Origin: Thermomicrobiales bacterium
Lineage (GTDB): Bacteria > Chloroflexota > Chloroflexia > Thermomicrobiales > UBA6265
Reading direction: 5' to 3'
NCBI GenBank assembly: GCA_023957015.1
Contig: JAMLHR010000022.1
Coordinates: 1-42,049, forward strand
Length of the DNA: 42,049 nt
Positions 17,143 through 25,265 of the stretch are shown one piece after another; positions within the stretch are counted from its first letter, which is position 1, and every line of letters begins with the position of its first letter. The notes beneath the pieces were generated by a model. The model ran no database searches, was not told where the DNA came from, and saw only the letters and a list, made by a program, of their open reading frames with translations. A program made the position numbers and the translations under genes.

Positions 17143-19746
17143 GAGCGGATTTCGGCGAAGATCGATTCCAGTGTCATGGCATGGCCGCGATCATACTGAA
17201 CCCTGCCACCGCTCCAGTCCAAGGAGCGGCTGTAGTGATCCCACCAATTTGCTCATGCTCGCCCCGCATAAGTTCCTCCCGCACAATGCCGTGGTTATGC
17301 GCGACGCTGTCTGCCGCACCCACAAGCCAGGCCGCGCGCTCGGGTTCGCCAAGTGCCAGGGCAACATCGCCTAGATTATCCAGACACTGAACAAGGATGA
17401 AGGAATCCTCACACCGCTCATACCAATAGGTTGCTTCAAGGAGCAGAGTCAACGCTTCCGTCGGATTGCCAGCGAGCAGTTCAACATGGCTCAACAGAAT
17501 GAGACTGCTAAATACCCCGCCAATCGAGCCGATCTCCCGGGAAGTGGCCAGGCGCGCTTTGCCATTTCTGCATCTCGATCGGCTCGCCTTTGCGGCTGGC
17601 GATAATCGCTCGCATGATCTGCACATTCGGCATCTCGCACAGGCTACGCAGTTCCTGATTGAGATGCTCGGCCCGAATCACCAGTTTCTCCGCCATATCC
17701 AACTCCGCCACGGCGTGAGTAGTAGAAGGCAAGTCGACGCGAGAACTGAGCCTCAAACCAGGTAAGTCCATAGTGCTGGGCCAACCGGTGAGCCTCCTGT
17801 ACGCAACGGAACGCGGTTTCCCAATCTCCGCGCCGTTGCGCGATCGTGGCCTGTAATGCCGGCTCGTGGGCTGAGTGGGCTGGATTCCCCCCAGTTGTCG
17901 CGATCTCATGCGCCTCCTCGATAAGCGGAAGCGCCTCATCAATGCGACTGGCATAGACCAGGTTCACAGCCTGGAAATAGAGTGCCATCCACAGATAGCG
18001 AGCATCGTTGATCTGGCGTGCGGCCACCTCGCCAGCCCGCAAGGCCTCGATCGACCTCTGGGTGTTATCGGAGAGCAAATCAACGATGCCCATACCCACA
18101 AACGCCCTCGCCCGTTCGACCGAGGGTGCCTGGTTACGCGAATCGGCGAGCAAAGCACCGGTCTCGGTATGGGCCTCGTCGAAGTGACCACGCAGACCGC
18201 GGAAGGATGCGAGCGATCCGGAGATATCCAGTGCTTCAAGCATCTGATCGTGATCGATGAGCCAGGCGATGTGTTCGCGGAGGTTCTGGGATTCGGCATC
18301 GATCCGATTGAGCCAATACACGGCATCCGGTCGCAAATGAACGAACTCCGCTCGCTGGGCCAGGGGAAGACACCAATACGTATGGGCGCTGTGTCGCACC
18401 ACGTCTTCCTCGCCCGCGGCCGCCAATTGTTCCAAACCGTATTCCCGCACGCTGTAGAGCATACGATAGCGAATCTGACCATCCAGGTCCTGGTGCGCTC
18501 GCAGCAAGCTACTATCCACCAACTCCTCGATCGCTTTGGTGATCGCATCGATATCACGACCACCATCCATCGCCAGGATATCGACGGCGGTGCGGAGACT
18601 GCATCCCACCGGGAAGATAGCGAGCCCGCGGAATACAGCCTGGTGCTCCGATGAGAGCAAATCGTAGCTCCAGGAGATCGTGTCTCGCATGGTGCGATGA
18701 CGAGGGGGAGCATCGTGAACGGATCGTGTCAGCACGGGCAGTTGCGGATTGAGTTCGCTTGCCAACTCGGAAACGGGACTCAAACGAATGCGGGCGGCTG
18801 CCAACTCGATCGCCAGCGGCACTCCTTGCAGCCGGGAAACGATCTCGACGATCGCCGCGGCATTATCTCGATTCATCGCAAACACAGAGTCAGCAGCACT
18901 GGCTCTGGCGACGAAAAGGCGGACGGCATCGTTATCCATGAGATGATCGGTATCCAGCCCTGAAGGAAGTTCCAGTGGCTCGATCGCCAGGACATGCTCC
19001 GCGGCGATCCGTAACACCACGCGGCTCGTGGCGAGCACCTTCAGGCTCGGGCAGGCCTTCAGCAGCCAGGCGATTTCCGGTGAGGCATCGATCACATGCT
19101 CCATGTTGTCCAGCACCATCAGTAAGGTGCGATTCTTGAGTGCGATCGGAAGCGCGACCTTGAGATCATCTCTGGAATGCTGGGGCACACCCAGCCTGGT
19201 AGCTATTGCGGTAAGCACCATCCCGGGATCGTGCACTGGCGCCAGGTCAACGAACACCACGCCATCCGGAAAGCGATCGACCATCAGGGGAGCAACCTCG
19301 ATGGCGGTACGGGTTTTGCCAACTCCGCCAGGACCGGTGAGTGTCACCAGGCGGACATCGTGGCGATCAATCAGGTGCGTAATCCTGTCAATCTCACCGG
19401 TACGACCGACAAAGAGCGTCGGCAACACCGGGAATCCTTCATCCTCACCGGGTTGCGCTTCGGACGCATGCGTGGTGTCGATCCTGGCGGCGATGAGCTC
19501 CGCTCTTTCGGCCTCATCCAGACCGAGAGCCTCGACAATCAATCGCACCGTCTCGATTCGCGGAGTGGATCGGGCACCACGCTCCAAATCGCTGATACCG
19601 CGCACACTCAACCCGGCGCGCTCGGCGAGTGCCTCCTGCGACAGGCCGGCCACTTCCGGCATTCTCTTCAGGACTATTCCGAACCGAGGGCTATGACGTT
19701 GATCCATCATTGCGCGCTCTGACCCCGCTGAATTCGTACTTGACAT
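17143..19746 (-). pseudogene. XRE-HTH / NB-ARC / TPR regulator 3, broken by three frameshifts
   Basis: The first frame gives an HTH (LSQEALAERAGLSVRGISDL), Walker A GPGGVGKT, Walker B LLMVLDN and the first TPR-like helices, then loses similarity after AFYYSRRG. Similarity continues in a second frame (ELDMAEKLVIRAEHL), a third (REIGSIGGVFSSLILLSHVE to REELMRGEHEQ) and a fourth (QYDRGHAMTLESIFAEIRS). The shifts lie near 17700-17720, 17545-17575 and 17205-17225. Joined together the pieces restore the full regulator 1/2 architecture including its tail. The gene is therefore decayed, or the assembly has several indels here. Its likely start is the ATG at 19746 or 19710; both lack a good ribosome binding site. 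It is divergent from secreted protein 2. Confidence 0.8.
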
Positions 19747-19807
19747 CAGGATATCACGCGTGTGTTTTGGTAGGTACGGTCCTGTCGATATCACTCTCAC
19801 CAGGAAC

Positions 19808-19965
19808 GTCAACGCTCAATGCGATGGTGGTGAGGGGAAAACTCAGGATTCCGAATCGGATCGAAGTTAACGAAGGGGATAGCGCGCTCATCCGTGTTTG
19901 ACACATGGTGCGCCAACTCAATCGCGATCCTGGTCTTGCCCATGCCATCAACATGTCATGTCAAA
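19808..19965 (-). pseudogene. Relic of a fourth NB-ARC-type regulator (Walker A fragment)
   Basis: Reading the minus strand from about 19965, GLT, a stop codon and then HVDGMGKTRIAIELAHHV leads on to IPFVNFDPIRNPEF before a stop near 19818. This lines up with the Walker A and following strand of the neighbours (TLTGPGGVGKTRTAIEVA, then VVFVDLAPVHDPGM in regulator 3). It is too short and interrupted to be functional. It lies between regulator 3 and secreted protein 2, suggesting that another regulator copy once stood next to the peptide gene. The stretch 19747-20089 otherwise holds only the TGCGTGG repeats and the peptide leader. Confidence 0.55.
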
Positions 19966-19976
19966 CCTGCCATTAC

Positions 19977-19994
19977 TGCGTGGGTATTGCGTGG
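19977..19994 (+). promoter_or_regulatory. Two direct repeats at 11-bp spacing (candidate operator, second copy)
   Basis: TGCGTGG occurs at 19977-19983 and 19988-19994, exactly 11 bases apart, about 98 bases before the start of secreted protein 2. Element and spacing match 16478-16495, and the distance to the start codon is almost the same (97 bases from the third repeat there). Flanking sequence differs between the loci, which favours a conserved site over a recent whole-region duplication. Confidence 0.6.
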
Positions 19995-20092
19995 TCGCTG
20001 CTCACTACATCGGAGACTCATCGTCGGCACGATAGATACCAGCCACCCGCATTGCATATGCACCCAGGGTAAGGAACGGAAAGGAATCGATG

Positions 20093-20398
20093 ATGGACTC
20101 ACTCAAACGCACACTCTCAGTTCTCTTCATCGTACTGGCTGGTATGACCGCTTTCGGGGCTGTATCAGCAAACGTATCCAGCGATTGCAGTATCGAGGAG
20201 ACCGTGGGATACCTCAATGCCGATCCCAACTGCGCTGATACCGATACCTGCGCGCTGGCATACCTGACGGATGAACGCATACCGCTCGAGTTCCGCAAGC
20301 AAGAATGCGTGGATTCGGAGTCATGCTCTTTGAGCTATCTGATTGACGAACGGATTCCACTGGAGTTCAGAAAGGACGCCTGTCGACCGAGCGCCTGA
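20093..20398 (+). CDS. Small secreted cysteine-motif protein 2 with two internal repeats
   Basis: 101 residues from the second of two adjacent ATGs (AAGGAA lies six bases ahead; the ATG at 20090 adds one Met). A signal peptide ends near AVSA-NVSSDC. The mature part holds CSIEETVGYLNADPNC and then two near-identical blocks, CALAYLTDERIPLEFRKQEC and CSLSYLIDERIPLEFRKDAC, giving paired cysteines about 20 residues apart. The blocks share ER[IV]PxE[IF]xK with secreted protein 1. It is divergent from broken regulator 3 and the NB-ARC relic, has the TGCGTGG repeat pair upstream, and is followed by a good terminator at 20506. I recognise no named family; function is unknown. Confidence 0.75.
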   Translation: MDSLKRTLSVLFIVLAGMTAFGAVSANVSSDCSIEETVGYLNADPNCADTDTCALAYLTDERIPLEFRKQECVDSESCSLSYLIDERIPLEFRKDACRPSA

Positions 20399-20505
20399 TC
20401 CGGAGCCGGTCATCCACCGAGCGCTACACGGAACGAATTCCGAGCGAGCGCCCGATACAAACGACCAAATCGTCGATCGGCATGAGCACCCGATCTGATT
20501 AGGCG

Positions 20506-20550
20506 AGAACCCTGCCACGGTTACCCTCCAGGCAGGGTTCTTGCGTTTTC
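20506..20550 (+). terminator. Rho-independent terminator after secreted protein 2
   Basis: AGAACCCTGCC (20506-20516) and GGCAGGGTTCT (20531-20541) are perfect 11-bp complements around a 14-base loop, followed by TTGCGTTTTC on the plus strand. It ends the transcript of the secreted-protein gene and may also stop minus-strand transcription leaving the terC pair. The sequence 20399-20505 between the gene and this hairpin shows nothing further. Confidence 0.8.
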
Positions 20551-20561
20551 TCGCGAGATCA

Positions 20562-21560
20562 TTACGACGGCGACAACGCGTCCAGGTCATCACCGGCTGT
20601 CTTGCGTACGCTCAGTGCGGCCGAGATCGCGATCGCCGCCACAATCAGCAGTAACGACAACACCGTGGAGATTTCTGGGATCACCGTGACATGATGACCG
20701 TTGTTAATGAATGGCAGCGTGTTGTGATGCAGCGCATGAATGACGAGTTTGACACCAATCAGTGCCAGGACGAAGGCGAGACCATAATTGAGGTAGATCA
20801 ACCTCTCCAGCAATCCACCGAGCAGGAAATACAACTGCACCATGCCCATCAACGCCCAGGCGTTGGCGGTGAAGACGATGTACGGCTCGTTCGTGATACC
20901 GAAGATGGCGGGGATCGAATCGAAGGCGAAGAGCAGATCCGTGCTACCAATTGCCAGCATCACCAACGCTAACGGCGTAATCATGAAGATGCCGTTGCGC
21001 CGCACCCAGATGCGGGAATCCTCCCAGGTGTCTGTGACCGGTACCACGCGTCGCACACCGCGGATGAACGCATTCTCGCGGTACTCCTCATCCTCATGCT
21101 CCGCGCCGGATCCAAGCAGTTTCCAGGCGGTGATGACCAGGAAAATACCAAAGAGATAGAACACCCAGCTAAATTGCTCGATCAGCGCAGCCCCGAGGTA
21201 GATGAAGATGGCTCGCAGGACGATAGCAATGGCCACACCCGTGATCATCACGAATTGCTGCAAATGCCGCGGTACCGCGAATGCCCCCATGATCAGGATG
21301 AAGACAAAGAGGTTATCGATGGATAGCGCCCGCTCGGTGACATAGCCGGTGACATACTCCACCGCAAACGTGCGATCCCAAATCGCCAGAATGACACCAG
21401 CGAAGGCAAGCGCTGCCAGGATATAGATCACCGACCAGACCGCTGCGTTCTTAATGGAAGGCTGATGAGGATTGCGGCGCGCGTGCCAAACCTCGAAGCC
21501 GAGGATTCCTCCAAACATCAGAAAGGTGAGAATCCATTGCTCGAGTGAAACGGCTTCCAT
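20562..21560 (-). CDS. TerC-family integral membrane protein (probable metal exporter), copy 1
   Basis: 332 residues with about nine membrane segments. TerC signatures are the helix with YVTERALSIDNLFVFILIMG (two conserved acidic positions of the metal pathway), FLVITAWKLLG, ALVMLAIGSTDLLFAFDSIP and the later LIGVKLVIHALHHNTLPFIN. TerC/Alx/YkoY relatives are membrane proteins linked to Mn2+ efflux. The second ATG (21560) has better spacing to GGAG than the first at 21563. It lies 85 bases after the second terC copy on the same strand and has no riboswitch of its own, so it probably depends on the shared upstream leader. The two proteins are clear paralogs. Confidence 0.93.
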   Translation of the reverse strand: MEAVSLEQWILTFLMFGGILGFEVWHARRNPHQPSIKNAAVWSVIYILAALAFAGVILAIWDRTFAVEYVTGYVTERALSIDNLFVFILIMGAFAVPRHLQQFVMITGVAIAIVLRAIFIYLGAALIEQFSWVFYLFGIFLVITAWKLLGSGAEHEDEEYRENAFIRGVRRVVPVTDTWEDSRIWVRRNGIFMITPLALVMLAIGSTDLLFAFDSIPAIFGITNEPYIVFTANAWALMGMVQLYFLLGGLLERLIYLNYGLAFVLALIGVKLVIHALHHNTLPFINNGHHVTVIPEISTVLSLLLIVAAIAISAALSVRKTAGDDLDALSPS

Positions 21561-21645
21561 CATGTCTCCAACCGACCGACTTCAGCGTCAGTACGGCAAC
21601 ACTTACAACCACCCCAAGAAGCATACGGGGTGCTCTCCACCAACG

Positions 21646-22626
21646 CTATGCCGATTCGGCACTATCCCGATTGGATGTGGCCCGAAGTGACGCAACCGTC
21701 GCAATCGCCACCGTACCGAGGATGACACCCAGTGAAAGTAGTGTCGGGATTTCCGGAATCACGGTGACGTGATGACCACCATTGATGAAAGGCAGCTCAT
21801 TGTGATGGAGCGCGTGCACAACCAACTTGAACCCGATCCATCCCAGAATGAACGCCAAACCGTAGCTGAGGTAGATGAGCCGATTAAGCAGACCACCCAA
21901 CAGGAAGTAGAGTTGGCGCAAGCCGAGGAGTGCCCAGGCATTGGTGGCAAACACCAGGTAAGGCTCTGACGTGATGCCATAAATGGCGGGGATCGAATCC
22001 AGCGCGAAGAGAAGATCGGTGCTGCCGATCGCGATCATCACCAGCATCATCGGGGTGATAAACGTGCGGCCGTTGATCTTCACTATTAGCTTGTCTTCCA
22101 CATAGTTCTCGGTCACCGGGAAGATACGACGAACGAAGCGGATGAAGGCATTCTCCCCCTGCTCGGTTTCGTTGCTGTGCTTGGTGAGGTTGTATCCGGT
22201 GTAGATAAGGTAGGCGCCGAAGATATAGAACACCCAGGAGAAGTTATTGATGAGCGCTGCGCCGAGCAAGATGAAGATTGTGCGGAAGACGAGCGCGATC
22301 ACCACACCCACCAGCAGCACCTTTTGCTGGTAGATACGCGGAACCGCGAATCCGCTCATGATGATCAGGAAAACGAAGAGATTATCGACACTCAGTGCTT
22401 TCTCGGTGAGATAGCCGGTGAAGAACTCGATGCCGTGTTGCGCATCCCATACCACCCAGACACCTACACCAAAGAGGAGCGCCAGGATGATGTAGACGGC
22501 GGACCAGATGCCCGCTTCCCGTAGCGTGGGTTCGTGGGGTGTTTTAACGTGGGAGTAGAAATCGAAGAGAACCAGGCCGATCACGACCGCGAACGAGACG
22601 ATCCAGACCCAAAGATCAACGTGCAC
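21646..22626 (-). CDS. TerC-family integral membrane protein (probable metal exporter), copy 2
   Basis: 326 residues, GTG start with GGAGG seven bases ahead. It has the same helix pattern and signatures as copy 1: YLTEKALSVDNLFVFLIIMSG, YLIYTGYNLTKH, MLVMIAIGSTDLLFALDSIP and WIGFKLVVHALHHNELPFIN. It is the first gene of the pair and is directly preceded by a yybP-ykoY-type riboswitch (22665-22764), which in many bacteria controls Mn2+ exporters of this family. A role in Mn2+ homeostasis is therefore well supported; transport direction and specificity are inferred from the family. Confidence 0.94.
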   Translation of the reverse strand: MHVDLWVWIVSFAVVIGLVLFDFYSHVKTPHEPTLREAGIWSAVYIILALLFGVGVWVVWDAQHGIEFFTGYLTEKALSVDNLFVFLIIMSGFAVPRIYQQKVLLVGVVIALVFRTIFILLGAALINNFSWVFYIFGAYLIYTGYNLTKHSNETEQGENAFIRFVRRIFPVTENYVEDKLIVKINGRTFITPMMLVMIAIGSTDLLFALDSIPAIYGITSEPYLVFATNAWALLGLRQLYFLLGGLLNRLIYLSYGLAFILGWIGFKLVVHALHHNELPFINGGHHVTVIPEIPTLLSLGVILGTVAIATVASLRATSNRDSAESA

Positions 22627-22664
22627 TGACTAACCTCCAAAATGATTGGCACAAACTACCAAAT

Positions 22665-22764
22665 CCGGAGGTCTCTTCCGCAATCACGCCGTTGGATTGC
22701 TGGACGCCGAGTCGACAAATCGACCGTATTGACGACGCCACATTGAGGGAATACTCCCCTCCAG
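22665..22764 (-). ncRNA. yybP-ykoY (Mn2+-sensing) riboswitch upstream of terC
   Basis: Read on the minus strand, the leader contains GGAGGGGAGTA (5' side, 22752-22762), then CGTCGTCAATACG in the middle, and GCGGAAGAGACCTCC at the 3' side ending at 22667. These are the conserved GGGGAGUA loop, the CGUCAAUACG element and the GAGACC element of the family. The P1 arms CTGGAGG and CCTCCGG pair over seven positions. The 3' P1 strand GACCTCC can instead pair with the ribosome binding sequence GGAGGTT (22632-22638), so ligand-stabilised P1 would free translation. The remaining gene-free sequence, 22765-22977, shows no other clear element. Confidence 0.87.
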
Positions 22765-22977
22765 GGGAGCCTGCGCAGTAAGGCCCACGCAGACACAAGT
22801 ACTAATGCAGTGTAGCGCACGGCAAGCATTTGATGCACTTATGCCAAAATCCGGCAATTGTGCCCCTTGCCACAGCCTGAATATGCGGGGCGTACAATTG
22901 GAGCGTATCCATGCCCAAATTCACCGAATCACGCTACCATCATTGCCAGAGATGTCTTCTGTTCCGGAGGTTCCCAC

Positions 22978-23967
22978 ATGTGTGCCCATCGTGTCTCTGT
23001 AACCAGGCGAATTCCGCGCGCTGGTGTCGATCTCCTTCATGCTCAACCTGATATTGAGGTGCGGGAGTACGATCACGATCTCCCACCCTCGCGCGAGGAA
23101 TGGTTCGATCTTCTGAACGGCGCAGATGGCGTGCTGAGCCTGCTTAGCGAGCACTATACCGGCAATGTGCTGGACCAATTCCCGAATATCAAAGTGCTCG
23201 CCAACTTCGGTGTCGGCTATGACAACATCGATGTCGCCGCTGCGACCGCACGCGGTGTTGCTGTCTGCAACACACCCGGTGTGCTCACCGCGGCAACCGC
23301 CGAGATCGCCTGGGCGCTGCTGATGGCCGCCGCCCGGCGTGTGGCCGAGGCGGTGGACTTCGTGAAGGCCGGACACTGGGAGACCTGGGGTCCGACATCG
23401 ATGCTGGGACAACCCGTGGTGGGACAGACGATCGGTATCGTCGGTTACGGTCGTATCGGTCAATGTGTCGCCGCAATGGCACGCGGCTTCGATATGAAGG
23501 TGCTTGCCTGGGATCGCAGCCCTGAAACGAAGCCACAAGACGGGGTCGAGTTCGTCGATTTCGACACGTTGCTGGCGGAATCGGATTTCGTCAGTATTCA
23601 CTGCCCGTACACGGCGGATACGCATCACCTCATCAATGACGCAGCGTTGGCGAAGATGAAATCGACCGCGATTCTGGTGAACACTGCCCGCGGTGGCGTG
23701 ATTGATCAGGACGCGCTAATTTCGGCACTGGGTAACGGCACGATCTGGGCAGCCGGGCTCGATGTGACCACGCCGGAACCGCTGGCGCCAGATCATCCGC
23801 TCGTCACGATGCGTAACTGCGTGGTGCTTCCTCACATCGGCTCCGCCACGATTACCGCCCGCGATGCGATGAGCATGCTGGCGGCACGTAATCTGATCGC
23901 TGTCCTGCGGGGCGAGACACCGCCACATATCGTCAATCCGTCCGTCCTTGATCGTACCTCTCTCTAA
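22978..23967 (+). CDS. D-isomer 2-hydroxyacid dehydrogenase (glyoxylate/hydroxypyruvate reductase-like)
   Basis: 329 residues. The start at 22978 has GGAGG seven bases ahead; an upstream ATG at 22858 would add 40 non-homologous residues. The Rossmann motif GYGRIGQ is near 155-161. Catalytic residues follow the family: Arg in NTARGG (about 237), Glu in TPEPL (about 266) and His in LPHIGSAT (about 285). Members reduce glyoxylate, hydroxypyruvate or related 2-oxoacids with NAD(P)H. The substrate is not determined; PHIGSAT favours the glyoxylate reductase group over 3-phosphoglycerate dehydrogenase, and the C-terminal ACT domain of the latter is absent. It is first of four same-strand genes with tight spacing. 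Confidence 0.9.
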   Translation: MCAHRVSVTRRIPRAGVDLLHAQPDIEVREYDHDLPPSREEWFDLLNGADGVLSLLSEHYTGNVLDQFPNIKVLANFGVGYDNIDVAAATARGVAVCNTPGVLTAATAEIAWALLMAAARRVAEAVDFVKAGHWETWGPTSMLGQPVVGQTIGIVGYGRIGQCVAAMARGFDMKVLAWDRSPETKPQDGVEFVDFDTLLAESDFVSIHCPYTADTHHLINDAALAKMKSTAILVNTARGGVIDQDALISALGNGTIWAAGLDVTTPEPLAPDHPLVTMRNCVVLPHIGSATITARDAMSMLAARNLIAVLRGETPPHIVNPSVLDRTSL

Positions 23968-23977
23968 GGAAGTATTC

Positions 23978-25249
23978 ATGCCAGAACCAACAACCGCATC
24001 GATTCAGGCCGCCGTCGAGGCTCGCCGCGATGAGATCGTACAGATGCTGCTCCACCTCGTCGCGATCCCATCCGTGACAGGGAACGAGGGGGATGCCCAA
24101 CGATTCGTGGCCGAGACCCTCCGTTCAGATGGTTTGGAGGTTCATAGCTTCCTCTCCAGTGAGGAGGAGATCGCACCGTACGTGACCCACGTCGGCGAGC
24201 AGCCGAGCTTCGATGATCGACCGAGCGTGGTTGGTACGCTCAAAGGCAGGGGCGAAAGCAAGAGCCTGATGATCGGCGGACACGTCGATACGGTACCGGT
24301 CGAGGATCGCGCCCGGTGGGAGTATCCACCCGAAGGTCAGCTTGTTGGCGATCGCATCTACGGACTCGGTGCCACCGATATGAAGGGCGGCGTGGTGGCG
24401 GCGATGATGGTGCCGCGCATCCTCCATGATCTCGGTGTGCACCTGGCTGGCGATCTCTTCATCAATTCGGTGACAGGCGAGGAAGATGGCGGTCTTGGGA
24501 CGATGAGCACCATCCTCCAGGGCTACCATCCAGACGGCGTGGTCATTACCGAACCGACGTATCAACGCGTTGGCGTCGCCAGCGGCGGATCACTTGTTTT
24601 CCGGATCACGGTTACCGGCAAGGCCGCGCATGGCGGCAATCGTAACCAGGGCGTGAACGCCATCGAGAAGTTCATCCCCATCTTCCAGGATCTGCTGGCG
24701 TGGGAAGCGGAACGACAAGCGACGGTGCACCACCCTCTTTACGATCACTATGAGAACAAGTTCCCGATCAACGTCGGCAGCATTCGTGCCGGTGAATGGG
24801 CCAGCACGGTACCGGATAAGCTTACCGCCGAAGGCCGACTCGGATTCCTGCCGGGTGAGAGCATGGAATCGATGATGGAGCAGACGCACCAGCGCGTCGC
24901 CGCCGTCGCGGAGAAGGACGACTGGTTAAGCGAGCATCCACCGGTGGTCGAGTTCTTCAGTGGCCAGTTCGTGGCGGAGGAGATTCCGGTCGATCATCCG
25001 CTGACGCAGGCCGTCCTGGCGGCTCACAAAGATATCTCCGGCGAGGAGACCGAAGCGTGGGCGCTAACCGCCGGAACCGATGCGCGCCTCTGGATTCACT
25101 TCACCGAGTCCCCGGCCGTACTCTATGGCGCTGGTCTCCTCCACCTGGCGCACCAGAGCAACGAGTACAACGAGGTCGAGCCGCTGCTGGAATCGATCGC
25201 CGTACTGACACGTCTGGCAATCGACTGGTGCGGTATCGCAGATTCATAG
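23978..25249 (+). CDS. M20-family metallopeptidase/deacylase (ArgE/DapE type)
   Basis: 423 residues; start chosen for AAGGAAG just upstream, ten bases after the previous stop. Metal ligands follow the di-zinc M20 scheme: His in GGHVDTVP (about 102), bridging Asp in GATDMKGG (about 134), the Glu pair in TGEEDGG (about 167), Glu in TEPT, and His in LHLAHQSNEYN near the C-terminus. A dimerisation domain with GKAAHGGNRNQGVNA lies between. Family members cleave acyl-amino acids or short peptides (acetylornithine, succinyl-diaminopimelate and others). Substrate is unassigned; it is not in an arginine or lysine operon. No signal peptide. Confidence 0.9.
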   Translation: MPEPTTASIQAAVEARRDEIVQMLLHLVAIPSVTGNEGDAQRFVAETLRSDGLEVHSFLSSEEEIAPYVTHVGEQPSFDDRPSVVGTLKGRGESKSLMIGGHVDTVPVEDRARWEYPPEGQLVGDRIYGLGATDMKGGVVAAMMVPRILHDLGVHLAGDLFINSVTGEEDGGLGTMSTILQGYHPDGVVITEPTYQRVGVASGGSLVFRITVTGKAAHGGNRNQGVNAIEKFIPIFQDLLAWEAERQATVHHPLYDHYENKFPINVGSIRAGEWASTVPDKLTAEGRLGFLPGESMESMMEQTHQRVAAVAEKDDWLSEHPPVVEFFSGQFVAEEIPVDHPLTQAVLAAHKDISGEETEAWALTAGTDARLWIHFTESPAVLYGAGLLHLAHQSNEYNEVEPLLESIAVLTRLAIDWCGIADS

Positions 25250-25265
25250 ATGGAGTTCGCCACGC

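Noticed and set aside
21561..21645. Possible second Mn2+ riboswitch before terC copy 1
   Set aside because: The 85-base gap lacks the GGGGAGTA and CGTCAA elements; only a weak CCCC/GGGG hairpin is present.
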